From: DAOTTI01 sp034437795
Lineage (GTDB): Bacteria; Chloroflexota; UBA11872; UBA12225
NCBI GenBank assembly: GCA_034437795.1
Contig: DAOTTI010000137.1
Coordinates: forward strand, 1 to 64,000
Length of the DNA stretch: 64,000 bases
Direction of reading: 5' to 3'
In this document: positions 26,200-35,205 of the stretch, piece after piece
How the letters are laid out: every line of letters begins with the position of its first letter
Position numbering within the stretch: position 1 is the stretch's first letter
The notes under the pieces: model-generated
The model's database searches: none
What the model was told of the DNA's origin: nothing
What the model saw: only the letters and a program-made list of their open reading frames with translations
Translations under genes and position numbers: made by a program

Positions 26200-27039
26200 C
26201 TAGGCGTACGAGAAGACGATGCGGACGCGGGCGCGGACCGTCAGCTCGCCCGGCTGGACTGGCACTGCCTGCGCACCTTCAGCCGTGGCCGCCTGGGCCT
26301 GGCGCACGATGGGTCCGGCTGGGCCTTCGTCCACGACCGCCTGCACCCCGGTAAGGCGGAGCCCGAGCGCCGCCGCCAGGGCCTCCGCCTTGGTGCGGGC
26401 CGATTGGGCGGCCATCTCCAGCGCGCGCCGGCGCAGCGGCGCTTCATCCTTGATGGCGAAGCGCAGGCCGCCGGCCACGTTCGCCCCCGCGCCAACGGCG
26501 GCGTCCAGCACCTCGCCCACCTTGGCGATGCTGTCGACGGTGACGGCCACGGTGTTCGAGGCGCGATAACCGGCGATCTGCGGCGGCGCCTGGTCGCCCG
26601 GTCTCGGCTGAGTAGTGATGGGGACGAGGTTCACGCCGGTCGTGCGGAGCGCCTGCTCGGGGATGCCGGCGCGCTTGACGGCGTCGATGACCGCGCTCAT
26701 GGCCGCGGAGTTGGCGTCCATCGCCTCACGGGCCGTCTTACCCTCCGTCTGGACGCCGAGGCTGAGGTAGGCGACGTCTGGCGTGCCGGTCACCTCACCC
26801 TCGCCGGAGACGGTGATGCCGGCGGGCGGCGCGCCGGGCTGCCCGGGTGGGGTCGGCACGATCCCCTGCGCCAGGGCGGTCTCCGTGCCAAGGGACGCGG
26901 CCCTGGGGCCCCCGCTGCCCCGAGGCAGGGTGGCGTGACGCGCGGCGAGCAGGCCGCCGGCGGCGACCAGGCTCAGCACGATGGCGAGCGCAAGCGATAG
27001 GCGACCAACGCCGGAGATGTGCAGCGTCTTGAGCATCAC
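26200..27039 (-). CDS. SIMPL (DUF541) domain protein, membrane-anchored
   Basis: 279 residues. N-terminal hydrophobic segment (LSLALAIVLSLVAAGGLLAA) that acts as a signal anchor, then a linker, then the SIMPL domain: ITVSGEGEVTGTPDVAYLSLGV, TTGVNLVPI, YRASNTVAVTVDSIAKVGEVLDAAVGAGAN, ALEMAAQSARTKAEALAAALG. The domain is known from periplasmic/outer-face proteins linked to stress and cell-surface functions, with no defined reaction. Tandem GTG-ATG at 27039/27036 leaves the exact first codon open. Convergent with the Fsr-like MFS gene. Confidence 0.88.
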   Translation of the reverse strand: MMLKTLHISGVGRLSLALAIVLSLVAAGGLLAARHATLPRGSGGPRAASLGTETALAQGIVPTPPGQPGAPPAGITVSGEGEVTGTPDVAYLSLGVQTEGKTAREAMDANSAAMSAVIDAVKRAGIPEQALRTTGVNLVPITTQPRPGDQAPPQIAGYRASNTVAVTVDSIAKVGEVLDAAVGAGANVAGGLRFAIKDEAPLRRRALEMAAQSARTKAEALAAALGLRLTGVQAVVDEGPAGPIVRQAQAATAEGAQAVPVQPGELTVRARVRIVFSYA

Positions 27040-27236
27040 GGTATCCTTACTGCTCTAGATGGATGAGGTGCGGCGATTCAAACGCGCCGCATCCTACAAG
27101 AGAGATGCCGCGCAGGCGGGAAAGGTTCCCGGCGTCAGTGGGAACCCGGCGGAGGCGCTCCTGCGAGCCCGCCGGAGCCGCCGTAGCAGCTTCTATCGGG
27201 AATATTGGCAACGCATCCGCATCAGCTGGCGTGGCG

Positions 27237-27400
27237 GACCTCACCCCCTTCGGTCGGGGCCGCGCCACACCCGCCCCGTTCCCCACCCCGCCGTGCGGCT
27301 GGGCCCCGCCGGCCCCGCTCCGACACGGCGAGGGGGGACGCAGGCCATGGCGTGGCGCCATCTGGAACTATTGCGCACGCCCTTATATCGGGGATGGATT
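27237..27400. repeat. Family B composite repeat with conserved tail
   Basis: CTCACCCCCTTCGGTCGGGG, a GCTCCGACACGGCGAGGGGG hairpin-like unit, then GCGTGGCGCCATCTGGAACT and TTGCGCACGCCC. The tail also appears at 58465-58505 and, degraded, near 56695. The rest of 27040-27552 holds no recognised gene. Confidence 0.65.
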
Positions 27401-27552
27401 GACGGGAGCGAGATTCACAGGTACAGTGCGCGTGATTGCTGGCCCCGCACGGCGCGCTCTGTGCGGGGGCCCGCCTCCGCGCCCGTGGCCCCGAGCGCGT
27501 GAGGCGTACGCTGGCGTCGCCCGTTACTCGGTCTAGCGGCAATAGACCACGT

Positions 27553-29889
27553 GTGAGCAGCAAGTTGGCAGGCACAGGCCGGCGCCGCATCGGCGGCTAC
27601 GAACTCCTGGAGCAGATCGGCCACGGGGGCAGCGCGGTGGTCTATCGTGCCGCCGACGCCGCCGGGCGTGACGTGGCCATCAAGGTCATCGCCGGCGGCT
27701 ACGCCGCCGACGAGACCTTTCGCGCCCGCTTCCGCCAGGAGGCGGAGCTGGCCGCCCAGCTGCGGCACCCACACATCCTGGCCGTCATCGAGAGCGGCGA
27801 GGCGGTGCCGGAGGGGGCCGGCCCCTTCGCCTCGCCGGAGACGGTGGCCTACCTGGTGATGGAGTACATGGCCGGGGGGAACCTGACCGGCCTCCTGGCC
27901 GCACCGCGGGACGCAAGGCAGCGCTGTCTCCTGGCCCTGGCCGTCGCCCAGCAGATCGGGGCGGCCCTGGACTGGGCGCACGGGGCAGGGGTGCTGCACC
28001 GCGACGTCAAACCATCCAACGTGCTGGTCGCGTCCGACGGGCGCTTCGTGCTCGGGGACTTTGGCTTGGCACGGGTGCTACAGGCCGGCATCAGCCTGCA
28101 TCTCACGGCGACGGGACTGGTGGCCGGCACGCCCGCCTATATGGCTCCAGAGCAGGCCATGGGGCGTCCCGCCGATCCGCGCACCGACATCTACGCGCTG
28201 GGCGTCGTGCTGTACGAGATCCTGACCGGGCGCGTGCCCTTTGACGCCGAAACGCCGATGGCGGTGATGCTGGCACACGTGCACCAGCCGCCGCCGCCGC
28301 CCTGCCAGATCGCGCCTGATCTGCCGGAACCGTTGCAGGACGTGATCCTGCGCGCCCTGGCCAAGGCGCCGGACGACCGCTTCGCCAGTGCGGGGGAGCT
28401 GGCGACGGCGCTTCGGGCCGCGGTGGTGCAGGCGTTTGGCGAGGCCGCCATCGACACGGGGACGTTTCCCGCCCTACCCACGTGCACGCGTCCCCAACAC
28501 CTGGTGCTGCGAGCGCCGGCGGGAACGCCTCTCCGCCGCACCTCGTCCGCAGGAAACGCGCCGTCCCCAGCGTCTTCACCGTCCGCGCCGCCCACGCCGG
28601 TCACGACCGCTAGGGGATCAGGCCGGCGCGCGGTGAGCCTGCTCGACCGCCTGGTGGCCCTGGCGCTGGCGCTGCTGGCGGCGGTCAGTCTTGCCGCCGG
28701 CGGGGGGCTGGTCGTGGCGCTGGGCCCCGGCCGGCCGGTGCTGGCCGGCCTGCTGGCGGGCTGGCTGGCCGACCGCGTGCCGCCCGGCGTCTCGGAGGCG
28801 TGGCCGCGGGACAACGCGCGCAAGGTGGACCTGAAGCCGACCATCATGGTGCGCTTCACGAAGGCCATGGACCAGGGCTCCGTGCAGGAGGCGTTCCGTC
28901 TGGAGAACGTGGCCACGCAGGAGACGGTACCGGTGGAGTTCAACTGGGAGGGGCTGCTGCTGGTGGTGGTGCCGCTCCAGGAGCTGGAGCCGAGCACCGT
29001 CTACCAGTGGAGCATCGGCGAGAGTGCCCAGGACGTTGATGGCCGGCCACTAGGGGAAGCGCTCCGCCGGCGCCTGACCACGGTGCCCCTGGCGCAGGCG
29101 CCGGCGTCCCAGGGAGTGGCCGTGGCTGCGCCGCCGGTGGAACGGGCGTCGGCCGACGCCGGTGCGCCCCCGCCGGCCGCTGAGCGTCCCCAGCCGGTCG
29201 CGACCGCCGCGCGTCCTGCCGAACCCCGTCCGCCGCCACCGACTGCTACTCCCGCGCTGCCGCCCACGCGTTATCCCCCGCCGACGGCGCCGGCGCTGGC
29301 GCCGGACCAGGCGCTGGTGGCTGGACTGGTCGTGAATCCCGACGGAAGCTCGGCCGTGCTGGGGAACGAGGATGCCGGCGGAAGCCCGCTCACGCCATCC
29401 CCCGACGCGTTGAGCTGCCTGTGCACGCCAACCGCACGGAGCGAGGATGCCGGCGGGGGCCCGCCCACGCCATCGCCGTCGTCGCCGCCGGCGGCGACAC
29501 CGGCCCCGCCGGCCCCGGCCACGCCCGTGCCGGCGCCGGCCACCACCCGCGTTGCCGGCGCCACGGAGACGGCGGAGGCGCGGCGGACCAGCGCGGCCGG
29601 CACGCCATCCTGGACCGCGTCGCCGGCGCCAACTGCCAGCCCCAGCGCTACCGCTATGCCAAGCGTGACTGTGTCCCCGGCGCGGCCAGCCACGGCGACG
29701 GTGGTCCCGCCGGCGGCGACAGCAACCGCAGCCATGCAGGGCACGGCCACCGCGGCCAGCAGCACGCCGTCTCCTGGCGCCTCCCCGCCGGCCGGCGCTT
29801 CCCCTACGGCGCCAGCGCAGTCAACGGCCCCGCCGCGGCCAAGCGCGACGTCCACCGCAGCCAGCCAGACCTCGCCTGGTCAGATCTGA
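27553..29889 (+). CDS. Membrane Ser/Thr protein kinase with extracellular Ig-like (Big_5-type) domain and Pro/Thr-rich tail
   Basis: 778 residues from GTG 27553. The Hanks-type kinase domain (about 15-290) has the G-loop IGHGGSAVV, Lys44 in VAIKV, HRDVKPSN (Asp150), DFG at 168-170 and GTPAYMAPEQ. A single membrane helix follows at about 362-390. An outside segment of about 415-510 resembles a bacterial Ig-like/Big_5 domain (KPTIMVRFTKAMDQGSV, STVYQWSIGESAQDVDGRPL). The final 265 residues are low-complexity Pro/Ala/Thr, with an imperfect internal duplication around EDAGG(S/G)P(L/P)TPSP. No PASTA repeats. Likely senses an envelope signal and phosphorylates cytoplasmic targets. A 5' extension to 27436 is possible. 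Confidence 0.88.
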   Translation: MSSKLAGTGRRRIGGYELLEQIGHGGSAVVYRAADAAGRDVAIKVIAGGYAADETFRARFRQEAELAAQLRHPHILAVIESGEAVPEGAGPFASPETVAYLVMEYMAGGNLTGLLAAPRDARQRCLLALAVAQQIGAALDWAHGAGVLHRDVKPSNVLVASDGRFVLGDFGLARVLQAGISLHLTATGLVAGTPAYMAPEQAMGRPADPRTDIYALGVVLYEILTGRVPFDAETPMAVMLAHVHQPPPPPCQIAPDLPEPLQDVILRALAKAPDDRFASAGELATALRAAVVQAFGEAAIDTGTFPALPTCTRPQHLVLRAPAGTPLRRTSSAGNAPSPASSPSAPPTPVTTARGSGRRAVSLLDRLVALALALLAAVSLAAGGGLVVALGPGRPVLAGLLAGWLADRVPPGVSEAWPRDNARKVDLKPTIMVRFTKAMDQGSVQEAFRLENVATQETVPVEFNWEGLLLVVVPLQELEPSTVYQWSIGESAQDVDGRPLGEALRRRLTTVPLAQAPASQGVAVAAPPVERASADAGAPPPAAERPQPVATAARPAEPRPPPPTATPALPPTRYPPPTAPALAPDQALVAGLVVNPDGSSAVLGNEDAGGSPLTPSPDALSCLCTPTARSEDAGGGPPTPSPSSPPAATPAPPAPATPVPAPATTRVAGATETAEARRTSAAGTPSWTASPAPTASPSATAMPSVTVSPARPATATVVPPAATATAAMQGTATAASSTPSPGASPPAGASPTAPAQSTAPPRPSATSTAASQTSPGQI

Positions 29890-29896
29890 CCAGGCG
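29873..29896. terminator. 24-bp perfect palindrome across the kinase stop codon
   Basis: Positions 29873-29884 are the exact reverse complement of 29885-29896 (core CAGATCTG; outer arms CGCCTGGT/ACCAGGCG). The kinase TGA stop (29887-29889) sits within it. It can form a strong hairpin, but no T-run follows, so a terminator, mRNA stabiliser or protein site are all possible. Confidence 0.4.
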
Positions 29897-29986
29897 CAGC
29901 GCCTGCTTCTGCGGCCCAATGGGCGCAATGGGCGCGACCAGAGACGTTGTGGAAGGGTACCGCGCTCCCGAGCGGGCGCATGTGGC

Positions 29987-30460
29987 TCAGGCCGCCAGGC
30001 CCAGCTCCGCCTTCAGCGCCCTGACCTCTTCCGGCGTCGGCACCGGCCGGCCCTCCTCGATGTCGATCAGGTGTACCCACAACGTAATATCCGGCCGGCC
30101 GGGGGCGCGGCGCTGCAGCGCTTCCACCGCATCCCGGTAGGCTGGGCGAGACAGGTCCGGCTCATACTTCAGGAAGTCCCGGTTCCACGTCTCGATCTCG
30201 TCACGGCTCCGGCCGGCGACCCGCTGGCGGACGAAGGCCTCCACGTCGTCGTCGCCACGGGCGCGGCGCACCACATCGGCGAACTCTTCGGCGTTGGTGC
30301 CCAGAAAGGCGAACAGCTTCTGGTCCAGCGGGCAGTTGTAGATGTAGGCGCCCAGCGTGCCGGCCAGGTAGGCGCGGCACTTGTCCGTAGTGCGAGGCGC
30401 CATCATCACCCCGGCAAAGGTCTCTCGCGCACTGCGCGGCGGCTGCTTGGTCAGATCCAT
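29987..30460 (-). CDS. DUF5069 domain protein
   Basis: 157 residues starting MDLTKQPPRSARETFAGVM, the typical opening of DUF5069 proteins, followed by DKCRAYLAGTLGAYIYNCPLDQ and LFAFLGTNAEEFADVV. The C-terminal half has EIETWNRDFLKYEPDL and DITLWVHLIDIEEGRPVP. Cytosolic and of unknown function. The gene stands alone, convergent with the kinase gene and upstream of the convergent side of cysS. Confidence 0.85.
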   Translation of the reverse strand: MDLTKQPPRSARETFAGVMMAPRTTDKCRAYLAGTLGAYIYNCPLDQKLFAFLGTNAEEFADVVRRARGDDDVEAFVRQRVAGRSRDEIETWNRDFLKYEPDLSRPAYRDAVEALQRRAPGRPDITLWVHLIDIEEGRPVPTPEEVRALKAELGLAA

Positions 30461-30687
30461 AGGTCCTCCGCTTGCTCGTCCCGGTCTCCGGGCTGGATAC
30501 CTGGCGCTGTCTCAGATGGCCTGTTCGGGGATGCGGGCCCACGTACCCAGGGCAGGCGGCGCCAAACCGCTGGCCTGAAGGTGCGCTAGTGGGTCGTTTA
30601 TCATGCCGATTGCCACTCCACCAGGGAAGCCAGTGGCCACAGCCAAGGCAAGTAGCCAACTAGGCGCCGGCGGCCGGGCCAGGCGCC

Positions 30688-32157
30688 TCAGGCGGGGCGC
30701 CTGGCCAGCTTGGGCCCTTCCGGCGTATCCCGCACCTCCCAGCCGAGGCCGGCAATCTGGGCCCGCAGGGCGTCAGCGGTGGCAAAGTCGCGCGCCTGGC
30801 GCGCGGCCTGCCGGCGCTCCAGGAGCTCCAGCACCTCGGCCGGTGGCGTCTCCGCCTGCGCCTCGGCCGGCCGTACCGTCTCCAGACCCAGCGGCAGGAT
30901 CTCGTTCATCGCCAGCAGCGTGGCGCGCTTGACCGGCGGCGCCAGCGTGGCGTCCTTGGCTACCTCCCACACCGTGGCCACGGCTTTCGGCGCGTTGAGG
31001 TCGTCACGCAGCGCGTCGTGGAACCGGAACAGCGCCTCGGCGTCGGGCGCGGCGTCGCTGGCCGGTGGCAGCGCGGCCATGATGCTGTGCAGGTGCTCCA
31101 GGGCGCGCTTGTGCGCTTCCAGGGCCTCCTCGGTGAAGTGCAGCTTCTTCCGGTACAGGGCGGAGTAGGTGAAGTACCGGTAGACCATCGGAGAGATGCC
31201 CTGGTCGATCAGGTCCTGCAGCGTGACGAAGTTGCCCGCGGACTTGCTCATCTTGGCCTCACCGCGGAGCACCAGGAACTCGCCGTGGAGCCACCAGTTG
31301 GCCAGTAGCTGGCCGGTAGCGGCCCACGTCTGGGCGATCTCGTTGGTGTGGTGCACGGGGATGTGGTCCACGCCACCGGTATGGATGTCGAAGGGCACGC
31401 CGAGGTAGTGGGCGGACATGGCTGAGCACTCGATGTGCCAGCCTGGGAAGCCCCGCCCCCACGGGCTGTCCCACTCCATCTGCCTGCGCTGGCCGGGTGG
31501 GGTGAACTTCCAGAGAGCGAAGTCCTGGGGGTGGCGCTTCTGCCCGTGCGGGCCGATACGGGCCCCGGCCTGCTGGCCGGAGAGGTCGAGCCTGGCCAGC
31601 CGGCCATAGTCGGGATACAGGGAGGTGTCAAAGTAGATCCCGTCGCTGGTGCGGTAGGTAAACCCCTTGCGCTCGATCTCCTGGATCATCTTGATCATGA
31701 GATCGATATGCTCGGTCGCCTTGCACCACACCGTCGGCTCTTTGATCTGGAGGCGGGCCAGGTCCCGCTTGAAGGCCTCGGTGTAGAAGTCGGCAATCTC
31801 CCAGGCGCTGCGTCCCTGCTCACGGGCGCCTTTTTCGATCTTGTCCTCGCCCTCGTCGGCGTCCGAGGTCAGGTGGCCCACGTCGGTGATGTTTTCGACG
31901 TGCTTGACCTCATAGCCTTCCGCCTCCAGGGTGCGGCGCAGGAGGTCGGCGAAGATGTAGGTACGCAGATTGCCGACGTGCGCATAGGTGTAGACGGTGG
32001 GCCCGCAGGTGTACATGCCTACCTTGCCGGCAACAAGCGGCTCGAAGACCTGTACACGGCGGGTCATGGTGTTGTAGAACCGCAGGGGCGTCCTATCCGG
32101 TGGGACGGCGCTCGCCCGGCTCGCCGGTGCGGCCCTATCGAGGGTGGGCGCAGACAT
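30688..32157 (-). CDS. cysS: Cysteinyl-tRNA synthetase
   Basis: 489 residues, class I synthetase charging tRNA-Cys. Zinc ligand Cys51 in GMYTCGPTVYTYAHVGNLRT, where AHVGN is the HIGH-type motif; zinc region GWHIECSAMSAHYLG; KMSKSAGNFVTL is the KMSKS loop; DALRDDLNAPKA and the C-terminal anticodon-binding helices follow. The start at ATG 32157 (SAPTLDRAA) gives an N-terminal extension of about 20 residues; the frame is open to 32193. No T-box leader was seen upstream. Confidence 0.95.
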   Translation of the reverse strand: MSAPTLDRAAPASRASAVPPDRTPLRFYNTMTRRVQVFEPLVAGKVGMYTCGPTVYTYAHVGNLRTYIFADLLRRTLEAEGYEVKHVENITDVGHLTSDADEGEDKIEKGAREQGRSAWEIADFYTEAFKRDLARLQIKEPTVWCKATEHIDLMIKMIQEIERKGFTYRTSDGIYFDTSLYPDYGRLARLDLSGQQAGARIGPHGQKRHPQDFALWKFTPPGQRRQMEWDSPWGRGFPGWHIECSAMSAHYLGVPFDIHTGGVDHIPVHHTNEIAQTWAATGQLLANWWLHGEFLVLRGEAKMSKSAGNFVTLQDLIDQGISPMVYRYFTYSALYRKKLHFTEEALEAHKRALEHLHSIMAALPPASDAAPDAEALFRFHDALRDDLNAPKAVATVWEVAKDATLAPPVKRATLLAMNEILPLGLETVRPAEAQAETPPAEVLELLERRQAARQARDFATADALRAQIAGLGWEVRDTPEGPKLARRPA

Positions 32158-32183
32158 ACACCTAATTCTAGGGCCTAACGGGA

Positions 32184-32212
32184 GGGACCTCACCCCCTTC
32201 GGTCAGGGCCTT
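32184..32212. repeat. Truncated family B repeat
   Basis: Only the GAGGGACCTCACCCCCTTCG lead-in and part of the GGTCAGGGCC segment remain, just upstream of cysS on the opposite strand sense. Confidence 0.45.
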
Positions 32213-32371
32213 TGCCTGCCGCCAGGTGGGCCCTTACGCCGTCCCCGGCATCCGTGGGCACACGCAACACGTACGGATCCGCTGGGCGTCCATTAGCGAC
32301 GCCTCCGGCCCTGGCTTAAGGCCGCCAAACCCAGCGCCTTCCCTCTCGACTAACTGGGGGGGCAGGGAGGT

Positions 32372-33031
32372 ATGCTCTGGCAGCGGCCGTGGCGATGCGG
32401 CCGTCCCCCGATCGTGATGCAACTGCTCCAGCACCTCGTGCGCCGTTTCTGGGCCTGGTACCACCGCCACTACCTGCTCACGCTGGTGGTGACCACCGGC
32501 CTGTTCGGCCTGCAGGTCTTCCACCTGTACTGGCTTTTCACCGACGTCGTGCTGCAACGGATGACGGGGCGCAGCTTCTTCGTCTTTCCGCCGGCGGGGA
32601 TGTTCATCTACGTGCTGGTGGATTACCTGGAGATCCCCGCCCTGCTGTCCACGACGCTGCTTTACCTGTACCAGCTGCGGCGGGGCCTGGACCCGCGTGC
32701 CTTGGTCTACCTCTTCCTGCTAAACACGCAGTGGATCCACCTGCTGTGGATCACCGATGAGGTGGTGGTGGATACCCTGACCAGCCGCACGCTCCTGCCC
32801 TGGAACGCCCTGGTAGCCTGGGTCGCCATCCTGATCGACTACCTGGAGGTGCCGGTGATCATCGATACGCTGTACCGCGTCTACACCGAGCGCCACGCGA
32901 TCTGGGCGGAGATCCGCGCCCACCTGCTCCGCGGCGTCGCCCGCAGGCCGGGCGCGGCGGCCGCCCGGGAGCCTGTTACTATGACAGCGGGGGAGCGGGG
33001 CCGGAGCGCGTCTGGCTCGCGGGTCGCCTGA
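32372..33031 (+). CDS. Hypothetical multi-span membrane protein
   Basis: 219 residues with four or five hydrophobic segments (YLLTLVVTTGLFGLQVFHLYWLF in two parts, FVFPPAGMFIYVLVDYLEIP, LVYLFLLNTQWIHLLWITDE, ALVAWVAILIDYLEVP). Two copies of a DYLE(I/V)P motif suggest an internal duplication. Many His, Asp and Glu residues lie in or near the membrane (HLYW, WIHLLWITDEVV), which would suit metal binding. The neighbouring DtxR-type regulator (57 bases downstream, same strand) makes a metal-related role attractive but unproven. ATG 32372 or 32417. Confidence 0.7.
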   Translation: MLWQRPWRCGRPPIVMQLLQHLVRRFWAWYHRHYLLTLVVTTGLFGLQVFHLYWLFTDVVLQRMTGRSFFVFPPAGMFIYVLVDYLEIPALLSTTLLYLYQLRRGLDPRALVYLFLLNTQWIHLLWITDEVVVDTLTSRTLLPWNALVAWVAILIDYLEVPVIIDTLYRVYTERHAIWAEIRAHLLRGVARRPGAAAAREPVTMTAGERGRSASGSRVA

Positions 33032-33088
33032 GGCGCGGGGGAGCACAGTGGCCGGCCAGGGCAGGGGACCGCGGCGGAGCGGGGGGAC

Positions 33089-33826
33089 GTGACCGGCCGG
33101 CCAGAGCAGGGGGCGTTGGCGAAGGAGATGACTACTCAGCCAAGCGGGACGAAGATCACCAATGCGACCGAGCACTACCTGCAGGCCATCTACGCGCTTA
33201 CGGCCGAGCGGAAGGTGCTGATCGGGGCGCGCCTGGCGGAGCACCTGCGTGTCTCACCGCCATCGGTAACGCAGACCCTGCAGCGCCTGGAACGTGAGGG
33301 CTACGTGCGGCTGATCCAGCTAGGGGATCGGAAGGAGATCGTCCTCACGGATGCGGGGCGCGCCATCGGCGAGGCGGCGACCCGCAAGCACCGGCTGATT
33401 GAGCGCTGGCTGCAGAAGGAGCTCAAGCTTTCTTCGACCGAGGCGCATGAGGCGGCCGAGCGCCTGGAGCCCGGGTTCACGCCGGTCTTGCTGGACCGCC
33501 TCTTCGAGGCGCTGGGCCGGCCGGAGACCTGCCCGCACGGCAACCCGATCCCCGGGGCGGGGCAGATGGACCATGAGGGCCTGTATCTGGATGAGGTCCG
33601 TGCCGGCGACGAGGTGATCGTGGGGCGGATCACCGAAGAGGCGGAGGCCGACCTGGATCTGCTGGCCTATCTGGAGCGCCACGGCGTCTTTCCGAATACC
33701 AGGCTGCGGATCGTGGCCGTGGACAGCAAGTCGGGAGCGGTTACGGCGCAGACCGAGCGGGGAGAGGAGATCCGCCTCGAGGGGCGCTCGGCCGCGCTCA
33801 TCTACGTGCGCCGCGCGCAAGGATAG
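33089..33826 (+). CDS. DtxR/MntR-family metal-dependent transcriptional regulator
   Basis: 245 residues. N-terminal winged helix: ITNATEHYLQAIYALTAE, VLIGARLAEHLRVSPPSVTQTLQRLEREGYV in parts. The dimerisation/metal domain has HRLIERWLQKELKLS, EAHEAAERLE and RPETCPHGNPIPG (Cys/His ligands). The C-terminal SH3-like (FeoA-type) domain spans about residues 165-240. Fe or Mn responsive regulation of metal uptake is the family role. The start may be GTG 33089 or ATG 33128. Confidence 0.92.
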   Translation: MTGRPEQGALAKEMTTQPSGTKITNATEHYLQAIYALTAERKVLIGARLAEHLRVSPPSVTQTLQRLEREGYVRLIQLGDRKEIVLTDAGRAIGEAATRKHRLIERWLQKELKLSSTEAHEAAERLEPGFTPVLLDRLFEALGRPETCPHGNPIPGAGQMDHEGLYLDEVRAGDEVIVGRITEEAEADLDLLAYLERHGVFPNTRLRIVAVDSKSGAVTAQTERGEEIRLEGRSAALIYVRRAQG

Positions 33827-34119
33827 AGGCCGGCCCTGGCTTCAGCGGCTGGCCGCGTTGCCCCACCGGCGGGGGAACGCCCGGCTGAGCCACAGGCAGA
33901 GTACCTCGAAGCCGAGCAGCACTCGTGGCGTGGAGAGACACCACCGCGGCGCCGGACGCGCCGAGACCTGCAGCTGGCCAATTCCTTCGAAGGCGTGGAT
34001 GCTCATTCTCATGCGCGCAACCTGATGGCGTTCCGCCTCACCGGCCTGGCCTTTAGGTGACTTACACCTCTATATTAAGCCGCCTTAACCCAAGGCGTCA
34101 ACCTCATCTGCGCGGCGGG

Positions 34120-34510
34120 GACGAACCTCACCCCCTGGCCCCCTGCGCCAACGTGGGGAGAGCCCTCACCCCCGGCCCCCTCCCGCACGCGGCAGAGGGG
34201 AGCAGCCCTCACCCCCTTCGGTCGTGGCCGCGCCGCACCCCTGCCCCTACCCTGCCCCCACCGTGCGGCTTGGCCCCGCCGCCCCGCTCCGACACGAAGC
34301 GGGGAACAACGGCCGCGGAGAGTGGCTTCTTACACACAGCGGCCCCGCTGCCCCCCTCCCATACGGCGAGGGGGAACGCGGGCCACGGGGAGAGGACTTG
34401 ACTCGCGGCGCGCCTGTCGCTTCCGCTCTGACGCACGGACGCGCGGACGTGGCGAATGGAGACACGGGCATGCGGGGAAGCGGACACGGAGATGCGGGGA
34501 CGTAGGGTCG
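34120..34510. repeat. Large family B repeat array
   Basis: At least four CTCACCCC-type lead-ins (about 34128, 34167, 34207 and a degenerate one later), hairpin units of the CGACACGAAGCGGGG and CATACGGCGAGGGGG type, and GACGCGGGGA-like short units. The whole gap 33827-34816 contains no convincing gene. A small TTAAGCCGCCTTAA-type palindrome lies near 34075. Confidence 0.7.
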
Positions 34511-34575
34511 CAGGGAGAGGGAACGACGGACAGGCCCTGCGGACGGCGCTGCAGGCGAAGCGGGCTGCGCGGGAG

Positions 34576-34593
34576 AGCCCGCTTGAGCGGGCT
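34576..34593. repeat. Hairpin AGCCCGCT-TG-AGCGGGCT
   Basis: Perfect 8-2-8 inverted repeat; nearly the same hairpin occurs at 63190-63207. Terminator-like in shape but without a T-run here; nothing transcribes clearly into it. Confidence 0.4.
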
Positions 34594-34792
34594 TGGCCGG
34601 ATGTAGCCGGGCCACTTCAGGGGTGGGCGCTGGCCCGCGCGTGACCTCACTCCCAACGGGAGCGGTGCTGCCGCGCTCGGTCCCGCTCGCTCCGCGCCGG
34701 GCGTCGTGGCGCCCTGGCCGGTGCTGCCCGTCTCCCAGGGGGAGGGTCTCGGAACTGCCTGATCGGCGCGGCGGCTTGCGCTCCGGCCATCG

Positions 34793-34818
34793 ATACGCTA
34801 TTCTGCGGATCAGCGAAT
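34793..34818 (+). promoter_or_regulatory. Operator-like inverted repeat overlapping the XRE gene start codon
   Basis: Left arm ATACGCTA (34793-34800), 10-bp spacer TTCTGCGGAT, right arm CAGCGAAT with 6 of 8 bases matching the inverted arm. The spacer and left arm are identical to the site at 36362-36387. TATTCT inside (34799-34804) could be a -10 box. The ATG of the regulator (34817) overlaps the right arm, so binding would block transcription, translation of a near-leaderless mRNA, or both. No Shine-Dalgarno was seen. Confidence 0.6.
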
Positions 34819-35170
34819 GGTCACGTTCGGGCAGGTCATCTCCCAGGCGCGCAAGCGCGCCGGCTTGAGCCAGAAGGAGGTGGCCGCGCGCGTCAAGAAA
34901 GAGGACGGCTCGCCCATCTCGCCCCAGTACCTCAACGATCTTGAGCACGATCGGCGCCATCCGCCGTCGGAGGCGCTGCTGCGCCAGCTGGCGGTGGTGC
35001 TCGACCTGCCGTTCGATTACCTCTGCTTCGTGGCGGGGCAGCTGCCACCCGATCTCCGCGGCGCCGCCGGCAGTCCGGAGCGCGTGCAGGTCGCCTTTCG
35101 CGCCTTCCGGCGCTCGCTGCTGCAGGGGGAGAGCGCGCACTACAGCGATGCGGAGACGCGCAGCGCGTAG
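34817..35170 (+). CDS. XRE-family helix-turn-helix regulator
   Basis: 117 residues. The HTH_3 domain covers about residues 4-66: FGQVISQARKRAGLSQKEVAARV, SPISPQYLNDLEHDRRHPPS, LLRQLAVVLDLPFDYLCFVA. This matches the class of small XRE repressors that pair with ImmA/IrrE proteases. The C-terminal 45 residues probably dimerise. The start codon lies in an operator-like repeat, which suggests autoregulation. An ImmA/IrrE gene follows 36 bases downstream. Confidence 0.9.
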   Translation: MVTFGQVISQARKRAGLSQKEVAARVKKEDGSPISPQYLNDLEHDRRHPPSEALLRQLAVVLDLPFDYLCFVAGQLPPDLRGAAGSPERVQVAFRAFRRSLLQGESAHYSDAETRSA

Positions 35171-35205
35171 TCCCCGTTGGGGAGGCGCTGGGTTTCCGCG
35201 TAGCC

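Noticed and set aside
32158..32371. Possible T-box leader for cysS
   Set aside because: No T-box sequence or specifier-like stem was found on the minus strand; the region holds a truncated repeat.
33842..34012. 56-codon minus-strand frame
   Set aside because: Composition is not clearly non-random and no RBS is seen; too weak to report as a small protein gene.
34120..34510. Regular repeated units, considered as a CRISPR array
   Set aside because: Units are palindromic, of uneven length and spacing, without unique spacers of constant size; no cas genes.
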